Source: Magnetovibrio sp. (lineage in GTDB: Bacteria; Pseudomonadota; Alphaproteobacteria; Rhodospirillales; Magnetovibrionaceae). Taken from it: a stretch of DNA of 64,000 nucleotides. A model generated the notes under the pieces. That model made no database searches, was not told the DNA's origin, and was given only the letters and a program-made list of their open reading frames with translations. The stretch lies in NCBI GenBank assembly GCA_026196495.1, contig JAPHSY010000002.1, forward strand, positions 1-64,000. The letters run 5' to 3'. This document shows, one piece after another, positions 16,777-26,522 of the stretch (positions within the stretch are counted from its first letter, which is position 1; each line of letters starts with the position of its first letter). The position numbers and the translations under genes are program-made.

Positions 16777-17918
16777 CGCTGGCTGTAGACACGACGGTAC
16801 AAATCTTCATAACGATTGACCATGGTCGGCAGTGGAAAGTGTTGCAGGATTCGCAGGCGGGCTTTGGACCCCAAATCATGACGTTGTTCGGGCGACAGTT
16901 CAGCCAACTTTAGTAACGCTTCAGCCAAAGCATCTGCGTTTCGTGGTGGGACAACCGTGCCGGTATCACCAATGATAAAGGCGCTATCACCTACATCGGT
17001 GGCAACGCATGGGACTTCGGCCGACATAGCCTCGCCCAATACGTTGGGGGCGCCCTCACCGTATGCAGAACTCAATGCCAAAACATCCATTGCAGAATAA
17101 AGTGAGGTGATGTCGTCCAGCACACCTAAAACATGTGTGCGATCTTGTAGACCTGAAGCCGTGATCGCTGACATTAGCTCTGTATTTTCTGACGTAATTT
17201 GATCCCCACACAACACAAACTGTGAGTTGGGCAGGCGATTGGCCACAACTGTTGCCGCTTCGATAAAGGTTTTATGATCTTTTTGGGGATCATATCGAGA
17301 AGGATTGCCGATTAAGATTGTATCATCGTCAATCCCGAGTTTCCGTCGAAACTGGCTACGCAGGTTATGACATGGGATGTAGCGTTCGGTATCAAAGCCG
17401 TTATGTAAGACCACCATTTTGGTAAAGTCATACCCCATTTCAGTATGTACTTTTCTTGCAGATTCAGAGCCGCAGACAATGGTGTTGGGTATGTTTGGTG
17501 ACAGCTTTGCGCAAGCGTTGGCGGTGCGTATGGTGCTGCGTTTGCTGTGTTGGGGGTCCAACGTACTTTGGCGTAAATTCCACAACACGGGTGCTTTGGT
17601 GGATAGTCGAGCTGCGATGCCACCAATCAAGTCGGCATGATACATCCAAGATTGCACCAAGTCTGGCTTGCTGTTTCGTAGTTCACGGCCCAACTTGGAT
17701 ACGGGACCCAAGTTGGCAACGCCTTTTTCGAAATTCATTGCTGAAACCGGGATGCCCACATCTTGCAACTGTGCGCCCAAAGGGCCTAGGTCAGTCAGCG
17801 AGATAACGCTATTTTTAAAACTATCGCTATTCATATCGCGCACCAAACGCAATAGAACCTTTTCGGCACCGCCAATGGATAACCCGGTGATGATGTGAGC
17901 AATATGAATACGGTTCAC
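16764..17918 (-). CDS. Glycosyltransferase family 4 (GT-B)
   Basis: 384 residues. N-terminal HIAHIITGLSIGGAEKVLLRLVRDM is the classic GT4 acceptor-domain start (GGAE). The C-terminal half has ILIGNPSRYDPQKDHKTFIEAA, FVLCGDQI and GEGAPNVLGEAMSAEVPCVATDVGDSAFI (E-x7-E). It transfers an unknown sugar at the cytoplasmic face. Last gene of the long minus-strand array; its ATG overlaps the stop of the Wzx-like gene by four bases, so they are probably co-translated. Confidence 0.87.
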   Translation of the reverse strand: MNRIHIAHIITGLSIGGAEKVLLRLVRDMNSDSFKNSVISLTDLGPLGAQLQDVGIPVSAMNFEKGVANLGPVSKLGRELRNSKPDLVQSWMYHADLIGGIAARLSTKAPVLWNLRQSTLDPQHSKRSTIRTANACAKLSPNIPNTIVCGSESARKVHTEMGYDFTKMVVLHNGFDTERYIPCHNLRSQFRRKLGIDDDTILIGNPSRYDPQKDHKTFIEAATVVANRLPNSQFVLCGDQITSENTELMSAITASGLQDRTHVLGVLDDITSLYSAMDVLALSSAYGEGAPNVLGEAMSAEVPCVATDVGDSAFIIGDTGTVVPPRNADALAEALLKLAELSPEQRHDLGSKARLRILQHFPLPTMVNRYEDLYRRVYSQRYDF

Positions 17919-19258
17919 GAAAAAGATGTCCCGGTGGTCATGTTTGGCCGATACAGCCGTTGATACAAAAATGCGATACCCAAAATGTGGATGACATTGA
18001 TAGCAACTAAGGGGGCATATAACCCTAGTGTGGGGAACAGCGCAAATAGGAAAATCACCTTAGCGATGGTTTCCAGGCCAGTCACTGCGACCAATGGCTT
18101 CAAATTAACCGTAGAAAAAGCAAAAACTGCGGGTAAGCGGGCAAGTACCATCCAAAATATGGCCCCCCCTGCCAAGGCGTAAGCCCAAGGTAAATCGGGC
18201 GTATTTTCAGTGCCAACCCATAATTCAACGATGGTTTGGCCTAAAAGTGCGAAACTAAGGCCGCTGATCGCCGCCAACGCCAGCATAATTTTTTGAGCTG
18301 AGGCATAAATTCTGACCATGCGTTTGTGTTCGCCTTTCGCATCCATTTGGATCAGATAGGGGACGAGCGTTTCGGGCAATCGCCACAATATTTGCATGCC
18401 AACATCTGCGATCTTCCATATCAAAATGTAATCAGCGACCAGGGCTGCTCCGCCAATGGCCCCTAAGATCAATGTGTCGGCTTGCAGTAGCGTTAGAAGT
18501 AATGCGCCATACACGGCATAACCCAGTCCCATGGGGCCCAACAATCGTTTCAAGATTGCGCGTTCGGTGCCGTCTTTGGAAAGGATGGGCTGACGAATGC
18601 GTATCCCCCGTTTGCGAACAAGAATATGCGACAAGGCACGTGCTACAAGGGCTCCGCCCAAAAAGGCGATCATGACTTCGCTCAGTCCACCATTGTTGAG
18701 GAGGATCGGAATCACAGCGCATGCAAAAACCAATAAGGATACAATGCTGAGGATATTGGCCCAGGCTTGCTTACCAACCGAAATGAGAACCAAACGGTCG
18801 ACATTGAGATCATAAAGTACGATGACATAAATCGCGCCAATCCCAATCATCTGTAAGACTTCAGTACGAAGTTCCGGTGTATCCGCAAAAAAACTGTCTT
18901 GCAGGACCCAGGCGGTACTATAGATGCATATCGCCGTGATGACGGCGTAACCGGCAAACATATATTTGGTGAGGCCAAATGTTCGCATCAAAGCGGGTAA
19001 ATCATCGACGGCAAATTGCTCTCCCATGATGCGTTGCACTCCGGAAGATATCCAAGCAACACCCAAGCCTAAATAATTAATGGCCGATATAACAATCATC
19101 AGCACACCAAATTGAGGCTTGCCAAGTGTGCTCAAATACAATGGAACCAGGGCAATTTGGACAATAATGTTGAGGGCCATATGCCCATAGCTTGATGCGA
19201 GGCTCCAACCATAGTCTGGATTGTTGGTAAGACGGGTACGCAGGTTTTGCAACATCAT
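17915..19258 (-). CDS. Wzx-type polysaccharide flippase (MOP superfamily)
   Basis: 447 residues with about 12 hydrophobic segments spread over the whole length. It starts with a cytoplasmic lead (LRTRLTNNPDYGWSLASSYGHMALNIIVQIALVPLYLSTLG), as in polysaccharide export proteins of the MATE/MOP type. It would flip undecaprenyl-linked repeat units to the periplasm for the Wzy protein. Four-base overlaps at both ends with its neighbours indicate one operon. An ABC flippase is also present at 50366, so the locus has two potential export routes. Substrate unknown. Confidence 0.8.
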   Translation of the reverse strand: MMLQNLRTRLTNNPDYGWSLASSYGHMALNIIVQIALVPLYLSTLGKPQFGVLMIVISAINYLGLGVAWISSGVQRIMGEQFAVDDLPALMRTFGLTKYMFAGYAVITAICIYSTAWVLQDSFFADTPELRTEVLQMIGIGAIYVIVLYDLNVDRLVLISVGKQAWANILSIVSLLVFACAVIPILLNNGGLSEVMIAFLGGALVARALSHILVRKRGIRIRQPILSKDGTERAILKRLLGPMGLGYAVYGALLLTLLQADTLILGAIGGAALVADYILIWKIADVGMQILWRLPETLVPYLIQMDAKGEHKRMVRIYASAQKIMLALAAISGLSFALLGQTIVELWVGTENTPDLPWAYALAGGAIFWMVLARLPAVFAFSTVNLKPLVAVTGLETIAKVIFLFALFPTLGLYAPLVAINVIHILGIAFLYQRLYRPNMTTGTSFS

Positions 19259-21129
19259 GGCTGTATGCCTAACTGAGCGAAACGCTGCAAAGCGTAGAGT
19301 TTAGCCATCAATATAGTTGGAGTATTGGGGCTTCGGTGATCAAAATTAGATTTGATTTTCTTAAGTGCATTCACATTCAACAGGCCATCAAAATCAAACG
19401 GGTCTGTGAAGGCCTTGTCTACGTGATGCTTCCAGGGGCCACGCAGTACGGTCTCCTCTTGGACAAAATACCCAAATCCACGTTTGGGGGCATACAGCAG
19501 ATCATGGGGTAGGCGTTCTTGCAGTGCGCGTTTTAATATCAGTTTTCCACCGCTTTGATCAGATGAAGTACGCACCTTGTCAGCATAGGGCGTTGTGAGT
19601 GCCAGATTGATGAGGTGGCGATCCATGAATGGGCACCGGACTTCGACCCCATGGGCCATGGCGGGAAGATCGCCGGATATTGTTATGGCATGGGCGTTTT
19701 CTTGAACAAGGCCCAAATAAGCGGCCTCATCAATATAAGCTTTTGGTGCACCGTGTTTAAACCAGGGCTGAACCCAATTGGAAATGGCATCTGAAGATGG
19801 CTGCGTATTGAACAGACCTGGCCAGATGTTTTGAGCTTCGTGCTTATACAGAGCGATTTTGCGATTACCAGGATCATGTGCAAACACGCGTAGAGCATCG
19901 CCGATTTGTCCGTTATCGAACAATCTCAACAATGTCCTTGCCAATGGTTTTGTCAGAGCACTTGGAATTTTTTGATCTAAATTAGACAGGCGCAATAGGT
20001 TCTGTGCACCGTCATAACCATAGAAGGCTTCATCCGCGCCGTGGCCTGCCAACACAACTTTTAGGCCATCATTGTGGATGGCTTCGAATAGCATGTGCGC
20101 ATGCGTTAGTGGCAAGGCCATGATGGGTTGCCCGTGTTGGGTCAACACTTCATCAAACAGGTGATGTTGGTGTTGGGCATCAAAATAAAACTCACTGTGA
20201 CGTGTTCCCAACATGTCTGCGGCCTTGCGTGCGCGGACAAGTTCTTCATCGTCTTTATCAGAACCAAAGGCATATGTGCGAACAGCGGTTGCCCCTTGGC
20301 GGTTGAGGCTGTCAACAATGGCGGTTGAATCCACACCACCTGACAGCAGGGCCCCCACTTCTACGTCTGCAATGCTACGTTGCGCAACGGCACGATCAAA
20401 AGCTTCCAGAACATCGTTCGGCTGGGTTCGTTCGGGCGTAAAACTCGGTTGCCAATACGTTTGGGTGTTTATGACTTGCCCGCGAGCAATAGTCATTGCG
20501 TGACCGGGAGAGAGACTTCGAACACTTTTATAAAGGGTCAGAGGGTCTGGGATGTTGCGTATATTGCGCAACAAAAACAAACCAATGGCATCTTTGTCAT
20601 AGCTCAAATCAATATTCGGCAGGCTGAGTAATGCCGGAATTTCAGAAGCAACGGCAATTCCATCTGTCATCTTTGCATAAAAAAGAGGTTTTTTGCCGAG
20701 TGGATCACGTGCACAAAACATTTGGCCATTGCTGTGGTCAAGAATGATGAAAGCAAACATGCCATCCAATTTAGTGAGGCAGTCTGCGCCCATTTCTTCA
20801 TACAGGTGCAAGATCACTTCACTATCAGAATGTGATCGGAACTGATGGCCTTTTGATTGAAGCTGGCGACGTAATTCGTTGTGGTTGTAGATTTCTCCGT
20901 TGCAGATCAATGATAAAGATTGATCCTCATTGACCAATGGTTGGCGCCCATGGGTACTGAGGTCAATGATGCTTAAACGGCGATGCGCCAGTGCGGTGCA
21001 CTGGTCTGATGTAACGATGTTGCCATGGTCGTCAGGCCCGCGATGGGCAATGCGCTGTGCCATGCCTTCTACCAAATCAAGTATGTTGGCTGAAGGTTGG
21101 TTTAAGTTGATGCCAGCAATGCCGCACAT
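19255..21129 (-). CDS. asnB: Asparagine synthase-like glutamine amidotransferase (paralog 1)
   Basis: 624 residues. Begins MCGIAGINL, so Cys2 is the N-terminal glutaminase nucleophile after Met removal. NGEIYNHNELR and HSDSEVILHLYEE follow. The synthetase half has the PP-loop ALLSGGVDSTAIVDSL near 250 and AGHGADEAFYGYDG. Free-standing AsnB makes asparagine, but in polysaccharide loci this family more often amidates sugar carboxylates (WbpS-like). Three paralogs occur in this window, which supports that reading. It sits between Wzx and a GT2 with an overlap and a 7-base gap. Confidence 0.88.
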   Translation of the reverse strand: MCGIAGINLNQPSANILDLVEGMAQRIAHRGPDDHGNIVTSDQCTALAHRRLSIIDLSTHGRQPLVNEDQSLSLICNGEIYNHNELRRQLQSKGHQFRSHSDSEVILHLYEEMGADCLTKLDGMFAFIILDHSNGQMFCARDPLGKKPLFYAKMTDGIAVASEIPALLSLPNIDLSYDKDAIGLFLLRNIRNIPDPLTLYKSVRSLSPGHAMTIARGQVINTQTYWQPSFTPERTQPNDVLEAFDRAVAQRSIADVEVGALLSGGVDSTAIVDSLNRQGATAVRTYAFGSDKDDEELVRARKAADMLGTRHSEFYFDAQHQHHLFDEVLTQHGQPIMALPLTHAHMLFEAIHNDGLKVVLAGHGADEAFYGYDGAQNLLRLSNLDQKIPSALTKPLARTLLRLFDNGQIGDALRVFAHDPGNRKIALYKHEAQNIWPGLFNTQPSSDAISNWVQPWFKHGAPKAYIDEAAYLGLVQENAHAITISGDLPAMAHGVEVRCPFMDRHLINLALTTPYADKVRTSSDQSGGKLILKRALQERLPHDLLYAPKRGFGYFVQEETVLRGPWKHHVDKAFTDPFDFDGLLNVNALKKIKSNFDHRSPNTPTILMAKLYALQRFAQLGIQP

Positions 21130-21136
21130 AAGATTT

Positions 21137-22075
21137 CTATCCGAACCGTTTTATAAGACCTAATGACTTCGCCAAGCTGACGAGGCGTGCCGTCATGGCT
21201 TTACCTAAGATGATGAGTGTGAGCGCTGCGAAGCTTTCCAGAAGAGATGATAGGCTCGCAGCCTTTTTCCAAAGTGCCCAGGCCTTGGAACGATCACCAG
21301 ATAAGGCCGTGTAGACGGCTTGACGCAAGCGACGTTGCTGATACTTGGTCGGTGCGATTGTTTGGTAATCATCACCAAAATCTTCAAATACCAAATCATA
21401 ACACCGAGCAATTTGTGAAGCCGTGTGTGATTGGTTTCGGGAATGGGTTACGGATCCTGGGCGGTCATAATGATAGATGCGCAATATCTCAGAACTGATC
21501 CATGCGGAAGCTTCTTTGGTGACCCCTAAATAGGTCCACATTTCACACCCCCAAGGCATTTCTGGATCGCGGTAGCCTTTACGAGCACGAAGGTCATCGC
21601 CACGGAATATAGGTAAGTACTCACCTGTGTGTCGTTCGTTTAGGAGATCTTCGAAATGCAGCGGACCGTTATAGTTTGGTTCCGCCACAGTGCTTTGTCC
21701 GGTATGGGTGCGACACGCACTGAAACATAAGGGGGCTTCGATCGGCCATGTTTTTAAAATTTCTGCAAGTGTTGCCGGCCAATGATCAACCAAATGATCA
21801 TCCGCATCCAACATGATCACGATCTCACCACAGCTATGCGGTACGGCTAAGTTCATCGCGGCACATTTGCCTTGGTTCGGACTGTGACTGATGTATGTAA
21901 CCTCTGTATATTTTTCAGTGACTTCACGTTGTTTTTCACCATCGGGGCTGCCGTCATCGGCAACAAGCACATCCAACTTCCAATCTTGCGGCAAGGCAGG
22001 TGTGAAAATTGAACGCAATGTTGTGTCCAAAGTTTCACTGGCTTTGTAAGCTGGAATGATAAAAGAGATGATCAT
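21137..22075 (-). CDS. Glycosyltransferase family 2
   Basis: 312 residues. GT-A motifs: IISFIIPAYKASETLDTTLRSIF at 2-24, LDVLVADDGSPDGEKQ, NQGKCAAMNLAVPHSCGEIVIMLDADDHLVD (DADD near 93) and PEMPWGCEMWTYLG in the acceptor region. The C-terminus has a short hydrophobic patch (SFAALTLIILGKAMTARLVSL) that may contact the membrane. It overlaps the Wzy-GT4 fusion gene by four bases. Confidence 0.85.
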   Translation of the reverse strand: MIISFIIPAYKASETLDTTLRSIFTPALPQDWKLDVLVADDGSPDGEKQREVTEKYTEVTYISHSPNQGKCAAMNLAVPHSCGEIVIMLDADDHLVDHWPATLAEILKTWPIEAPLCFSACRTHTGQSTVAEPNYNGPLHFEDLLNERHTGEYLPIFRGDDLRARKGYRDPEMPWGCEMWTYLGVTKEASAWISSEILRIYHYDRPGSVTHSRNQSHTASQIARCYDLVFEDFGDDYQTIAPTKYQQRRLRQAVYTALSGDRSKAWALWKKAASLSSLLESFAALTLIILGKAMTARLVSLAKSLGLIKRFG

Positions 22076-24585
22076 TTTAATTTTGAAAACAATGTCCGGG
22101 AACGTTCTAGACTTGCGGAACCGTAACGTTGGCGCAGTTCGGGGCTTTGTGCAAGTGTGACCATTGCGTTAGATAGGTCTTGTTCGAATGCAGAGGTATC
22201 GGCCAACCGTGCTGCTATACGAACTTTGTTCGTATCAGAGAACAAAGAACTCGGTTTTGTGCCAGACCAAATGGACAATGGTGGTGTGCACAAAATGCCA
22301 TTCTTGCCGTCCTGCACCAATTCAGGAAGGGCATAGATATCAGTTGTGATAACGGGAAGCCCATGAGCCAGAGCCTCTAATACCACCATGCCAAACGAAT
22401 CAAAATATGTGGGGTGTACCAACACATGGTGGGTGCTTAGGAACTTTTGGGATATTTCATCGCGTGTGAGATTGGCTTCGTGCACATAGATGTTTGGATG
22501 TGCGTCAACTCGATCTTGAAATGCGGGGGGAAGATGCGTGACCAAATGTAGTTCAACGTTTGGAACCGTTTTGGAGAGTTCCTCAAAAGCATTGAGGAGT
22601 GCGGCGCCACCTTTGATTTCAAATTGTGTTGAAATAAACAAAAATTTACATGGCCCTTGCGATTGAGATATAGGACTGTCAACGGCGGGAGGCATTTCGG
22701 GGTAGGCCACAATGGATTTTCCTGCGGCGACTTCACCATACTCTCGGCGCACACCATCCAGACAAGCTTGGCTTAAACAACGAATTTGCAAGCATCTTGG
22801 GCTTTCCAAGAAAACACGAATGATGGGGCGATACAGTTTAACGGCCAGGGTATTGTACGCACAAAATGCATATGGGTTGTCGATGTCAGTGATGAACGGC
22901 CCTTTGGTGATCAATCCTCCCCAGACATAAACCGTAGCATTTTCCGGGGTCTGCTTTGGGCGGCGTTTGAGATTGATGAGCGGTAAGGTGGATTTCCATG
23001 ATTTTTTGTTTGTGCTGAAAGCTTGATCACGGGTGACTTGTGCGCCTGCACGCCCTGACACGATATCTGCGTTGCTGATGTTGTCTTGGGGCCAATTTGA
23101 AATGGTATCCATTTGACGATCACGAAGATATGCATGTGGATAGAAAAATACATGAGACGTGCCCCACCATTTTCCACCAACCAGACCGACGGCCTCACCT
23201 GCCAAACCGAATGCTGCATGTAGTGAGTGGCGCATGCCAAACAAAAGGATACATGGAATAGAAAATAGGATAATGCTTTGGATGATGATGGTCCCGCCAC
23301 GAACCCAGTTAAACATATATATGAAAATAAATAGGGCCAAGGCAATCTGAGCGGGGTGGGATGCACGGTCCCAAAATGTTCGTTCGCTCACCCCGAGCAA
23401 TCGGCCAAATACAAAAGCTAAAACCAGCGCAAAGAGAATGCCAAAGCCAAATGAGAAATCGATGGCGAATGACATGGGGATTGCTGCCGTTGCAAATCCA
23501 TCCCGAAATACTTCCGGGTATAACCACAGGGTTTGGCCAAGGCCGCCATAGTTGACGGGTTTGGAAGCCCAAATTGCTCTGGGGATCAGGGCTGCACCTG
23601 AATTGAAAAACCAACTCATGCCATGATCAATGCCAAATAAGAGCTGTTGCCAAGATACACGTTCAAACATGCGATAGATGTGATCAACACCTTCAAATGT
23701 GCTTGAGACATAGGAAAGAAACTTGGTTCCAAAAATAATCTGAAATGTTGATGAAATATTGTCCCAAACAGGGCTGTTTGAAACCTGTTCATGGGATGAG
23801 AACTTATTGTAAACGATATAAAATGTCTGGCGTAGAAAATCTAGAATGCTGGATGCCAGAACAGTTGACAAAATGCCAGCAAGAGCCAATGGCCATAACT
23901 TTGCATTGCGGACAACCGCATAAATAAAGACAGCAAATATTGCTGCTGACATGAGCCTTCGGGTGAAGAGCATGTTGGACGCCCAAAATGTTAGGGCAAC
24001 AAGCACTATCAACAATCCATACAGTAGGATTTTGGCTTCAAATTTTGGACGGCTGATTAACCAGGCAATGTAGCCAAGGGTGGCATACAAAATAAATTCA
24101 GGTAACAGCCACAGAGCACCACTTCCCATACGACTGCTTTGGTACTTAATCCCATCAAAATCAGCAAGGCTTGTGGAGCCAATTGCAAAAATGGCTCCAA
24201 TGCCGGATACGCAAATAACCAACAAACCGATCATTAAACGTAAACCGGGAACAGAAGCCGTGAGGTGGGCTGAGGCAGTCGGTTGTGATATCCGACGTGT
24301 TTGTTTCCATCCCACATAAACGCAAGCCCAAAGGCTTAAAGCGAATATCAAGGCAAGAGATAATATCGTTTGATCAAAATTGTATCCCAAATCTGGTGGG
24401 ATTGTTTGTAAGTCGATCATTTGTCGATCGATGAGATATGCCCGCAGAGCAAAGGCAATTATGAATAAAAAAGAAAAGTACCAAAACGGAGACAGTACGA
24501 CCTTATGAATTGGATGGGCCTTGGCATCCAAGATCAATGCCCCAACGGGGATCAAGATTGTGAGAATGATGATGACATCGATCAT
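22072..24585 (-). CDS. Fusion of an O-antigen polymerase-like membrane domain with a GT4 glycosyltransferase
   Basis: 837 residues from ATG 24585, which overlaps the asnB stop (ATGA); a longer frame to 24678 is unlikely. Residues about 1-430 hold some 10-12 membrane segments with long loops, including a loop near 260-340 (SSTFEGVDHIYRMFERVSWQQLLFG), as in Wzy/EpsG-type polymerases. Residues about 500-837 are GT-B/GT4: CKFLFISTQFEIKGGAALLNAFEEL, IYVHEANLTRDEISQKFLSTHHVLVHPTYFDSFGMVVLEALAHGLPVITTD. The two activities sit in different compartments or at the membrane, so the join is unusual. No stop or frameshift is visible between them. Function is inferred from each half. Confidence 0.75.
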   Translation of the reverse strand: MIDVIIILTILIPVGALILDAKAHPIHKVVLSPFWYFSFLFIIAFALRAYLIDRQMIDLQTIPPDLGYNFDQTILSLALIFALSLWACVYVGWKQTRRISQPTASAHLTASVPGLRLMIGLLVICVSGIGAIFAIGSTSLADFDGIKYQSSRMGSGALWLLPEFILYATLGYIAWLISRPKFEAKILLYGLLIVLVALTFWASNMLFTRRLMSAAIFAVFIYAVVRNAKLWPLALAGILSTVLASSILDFLRQTFYIVYNKFSSHEQVSNSPVWDNISSTFQIIFGTKFLSYVSSTFEGVDHIYRMFERVSWQQLLFGIDHGMSWFFNSGAALIPRAIWASKPVNYGGLGQTLWLYPEVFRDGFATAAIPMSFAIDFSFGFGILFALVLAFVFGRLLGVSERTFWDRASHPAQIALALFIFIYMFNWVRGGTIIIQSIILFSIPCILLFGMRHSLHAAFGLAGEAVGLVGGKWWGTSHVFFYPHAYLRDRQMDTISNWPQDNISNADIVSGRAGAQVTRDQAFSTNKKSWKSTLPLINLKRRPKQTPENATVYVWGGLITKGPFITDIDNPYAFCAYNTLAVKLYRPIIRVFLESPRCLQIRCLSQACLDGVRREYGEVAAGKSIVAYPEMPPAVDSPISQSQGPCKFLFISTQFEIKGGAALLNAFEELSKTVPNVELHLVTHLPPAFQDRVDAHPNIYVHEANLTRDEISQKFLSTHHVLVHPTYFDSFGMVVLEALAHGLPVITTDIYALPELVQDGKNGILCTPPLSIWSGTKPSSLFSDTNKVRIAARLADTSAFEQDLSNAMVTLAQSPELRQRYGSASLERSRTLFSKLK

Positions 24586-26516
24586 CTCTGTTGGCCTTGC
24601 TCCATCCACCCTTGGAACATCAATACCGTCCACAAGGCATATTGCCAGTTGTGACGCCCTGATAGATGTTCGTCCCACATGGATCGTACAGCTTTAACAT
24701 TAAAATAGCCTTCAGATTGAAGACGGTTTGTGTCCAATAGGTGTTCGGCCCAATCGCGTAGATCCGTGCGAAGCCAATTGGCAATGGGAACACCAAATCC
24801 CATTTTGGGGCGTTCCATTAATTCTTGTGGGACATGCCGATATAAAACATCGCGTAAGATTGCCTTGCCTTGACCATTCCGAACCATAAATTCGCGCGGT
24901 AGGCTCCAAGCAAATTCAACAACGCGGTGATCTAACAGCGGGACACGTGCCTCCAATGAAACGGCCATAGAGGCTCGATCCACTTTTGTAAGGATGTCGT
25001 CCGGTAAATACGTCAGCATATCCAACATTTGCATACGACCAATGGCGTCGGGTCTGTCATTTCGAGTTTGTGGATCCCACAACAAACCTTGATACTCACT
25101 CCCTTGAGCCACCCCCGTTGCGGGGTCAGGCCATTGGCTGACAAGGCGGCGGTAAACCGTATCAATACTGTCGGCCCCCAGGACACCCGCAATTTTGTGG
25201 AGCTTGTCTCCGAATTGGGGTGGCAAGCGTTTGGATGGTACGGCTTTGCCCAATCCATCCCACACAACCGGAGAAATGGCTTTGATCAGGTTTGCACTTA
25301 AGTTGCGTACGGGGCGCGGTACTTTGTTTGCATAATTCCAAATTTTGGTGGCCCAAAAGTATCGATTGTATCCAGCAAATACTTCATCGCCCCCGTCACC
25401 GGATAATGCAACGGTGACATGGTTTCGTGTTAAGCGGGATAACAGTAGTGTTGGTATTTGTGAGCTGTCGGCAAAAGGTTCATCGTACCACTTGGGCAGT
25501 TCAGGAATAACGTCCAGTGCATCTTGTGGTGTAACGTACATTTCCGTGTGATCGGTTTTAAGGTGTTCAGCTACCGCCTTTGCATGAGCAGACTCGTCGT
25601 AACCTTTTTCATGAAATCCGATTGAAAAACTTTTGACGGGGCGTGTGCTGCTGGCTTGCATGAGAGCAACAACCGCAGATGAATCAATGCCGCCCGACAA
25701 AAAAGCCCCTAAGGGAACATCCGCAATCATCCGTTTTTTGACGGCATCAAGAAGGTGTTCTTCGAGTTGCTGCACGGCATCATCGTAGCTGCCTGTAAAA
25801 GAGTGTGTAAGACCTGAGTGGGCAATCGAGCGGATATCCCAATATTGGCTTAAGGTTGGTTCCTGGCCATGGGTGTATGTGAGAATGTGGCCGGGTTCTA
25901 ATTTGTGAACGTTCTCAAAAATGGTGTGGGGGGTGGGCACGTAAGCATGACGCAAGTAACTGGCTAAGGCGGAACGATCGATCTGTTCATTAATGAGATT
26001 AGAGGCCCGTATAGCCTTAAGTTCAGAACCAAATACCAGGCACCCATTTTGGTGGGTCCAAAATAATGGCTTAATGCCCAGGCGATCACGGGCGAGAGTC
26101 AGTGTTTGGGTGTCGCGATCCCACAGAGCAAAAGCAAACATACCGATGCAGCGACTCAGTGTTTTTTCAACACCCCAAGTGGCGCATGCTTCTAACAACA
26201 CGGCCGTGTCAGACCCGCCCTTAGGTGTGTGTCCTGCCTGTGTCAGTTCTGCGGCAATATCGGAAAAATTATAAATCTCCCCATTGTACGCAATGATGAA
26301 GCGTTCATTGGCGGATACCATAGGCTGATGCCCGGCGGGACTGCAGTCGATGATGGCAAGGCGACGATGGCTGAGTGCAATTCCCGTTTCAACATCTGCC
26401 CACACTCCGCTGTCATCTGGGCCGCGCATTTTCATTGTATCGGCCATGGATTGCGCAACCTGGCCAATATCTTTCAGATTTTTGCGGGGGGCATATATGC
26501 CTGCAATACCACACAT
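24582..26516 (-). CDS. asnB: Asparagine synthase-like glutamine amidotransferase (paralog 2)
   Basis: 644 residues. MCGIAGIYAPRKN places the glutaminase Cys at position 2; AYNGEIYNFSDIA and GGSDTAVLLEA follow. The PP-loop AFLSGGIDSSAVVALM is near 265, then DEPFADSSQIPTLLLS, LSGDGGDEVFAGYNRYFW and KVDRASMAVSLEARVPLLDHRVVEFAW, all standard AsnB/PEP-CTERM-AsnB type motifs. It is more AsnB-like overall than paralog 1, and may amidate a sugar acid or make asparagine. It overlaps the Wzy-GT4 gene and is six bases from a GT9. Confidence 0.9.
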   Translation of the reverse strand: MCGIAGIYAPRKNLKDIGQVAQSMADTMKMRGPDDSGVWADVETGIALSHRRLAIIDCSPAGHQPMVSANERFIIAYNGEIYNFSDIAAELTQAGHTPKGGSDTAVLLEACATWGVEKTLSRCIGMFAFALWDRDTQTLTLARDRLGIKPLFWTHQNGCLVFGSELKAIRASNLINEQIDRSALASYLRHAYVPTPHTIFENVHKLEPGHILTYTHGQEPTLSQYWDIRSIAHSGLTHSFTGSYDDAVQQLEEHLLDAVKKRMIADVPLGAFLSGGIDSSAVVALMQASSTRPVKSFSIGFHEKGYDESAHAKAVAEHLKTDHTEMYVTPQDALDVIPELPKWYDEPFADSSQIPTLLLSRLTRNHVTVALSGDGGDEVFAGYNRYFWATKIWNYANKVPRPVRNLSANLIKAISPVVWDGLGKAVPSKRLPPQFGDKLHKIAGVLGADSIDTVYRRLVSQWPDPATGVAQGSEYQGLLWDPQTRNDRPDAIGRMQMLDMLTYLPDDILTKVDRASMAVSLEARVPLLDHRVVEFAWSLPREFMVRNGQGKAILRDVLYRHVPQELMERPKMGFGVPIANWLRTDLRDWAEHLLDTNRLQSEGYFNVKAVRSMWDEHLSGRHNWQYALWTVLMFQGWMEQGQQR

Positions 26517-26522
26517 GGCGGC

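Noticed and set aside
21560-21580. GCGGTAGC on the + strand inside a minus-strand GT2 gene
   Set aside because: Antisense and intragenic, with no operon in that direction.
25560-25580. GGCGGTAGC on the minus strand inside asnB paralog 2
   Set aside because: Encodes ordinary Ala-Val-Ala in the middle of a gene; more likely chance, though it shows the core alone is not rare.
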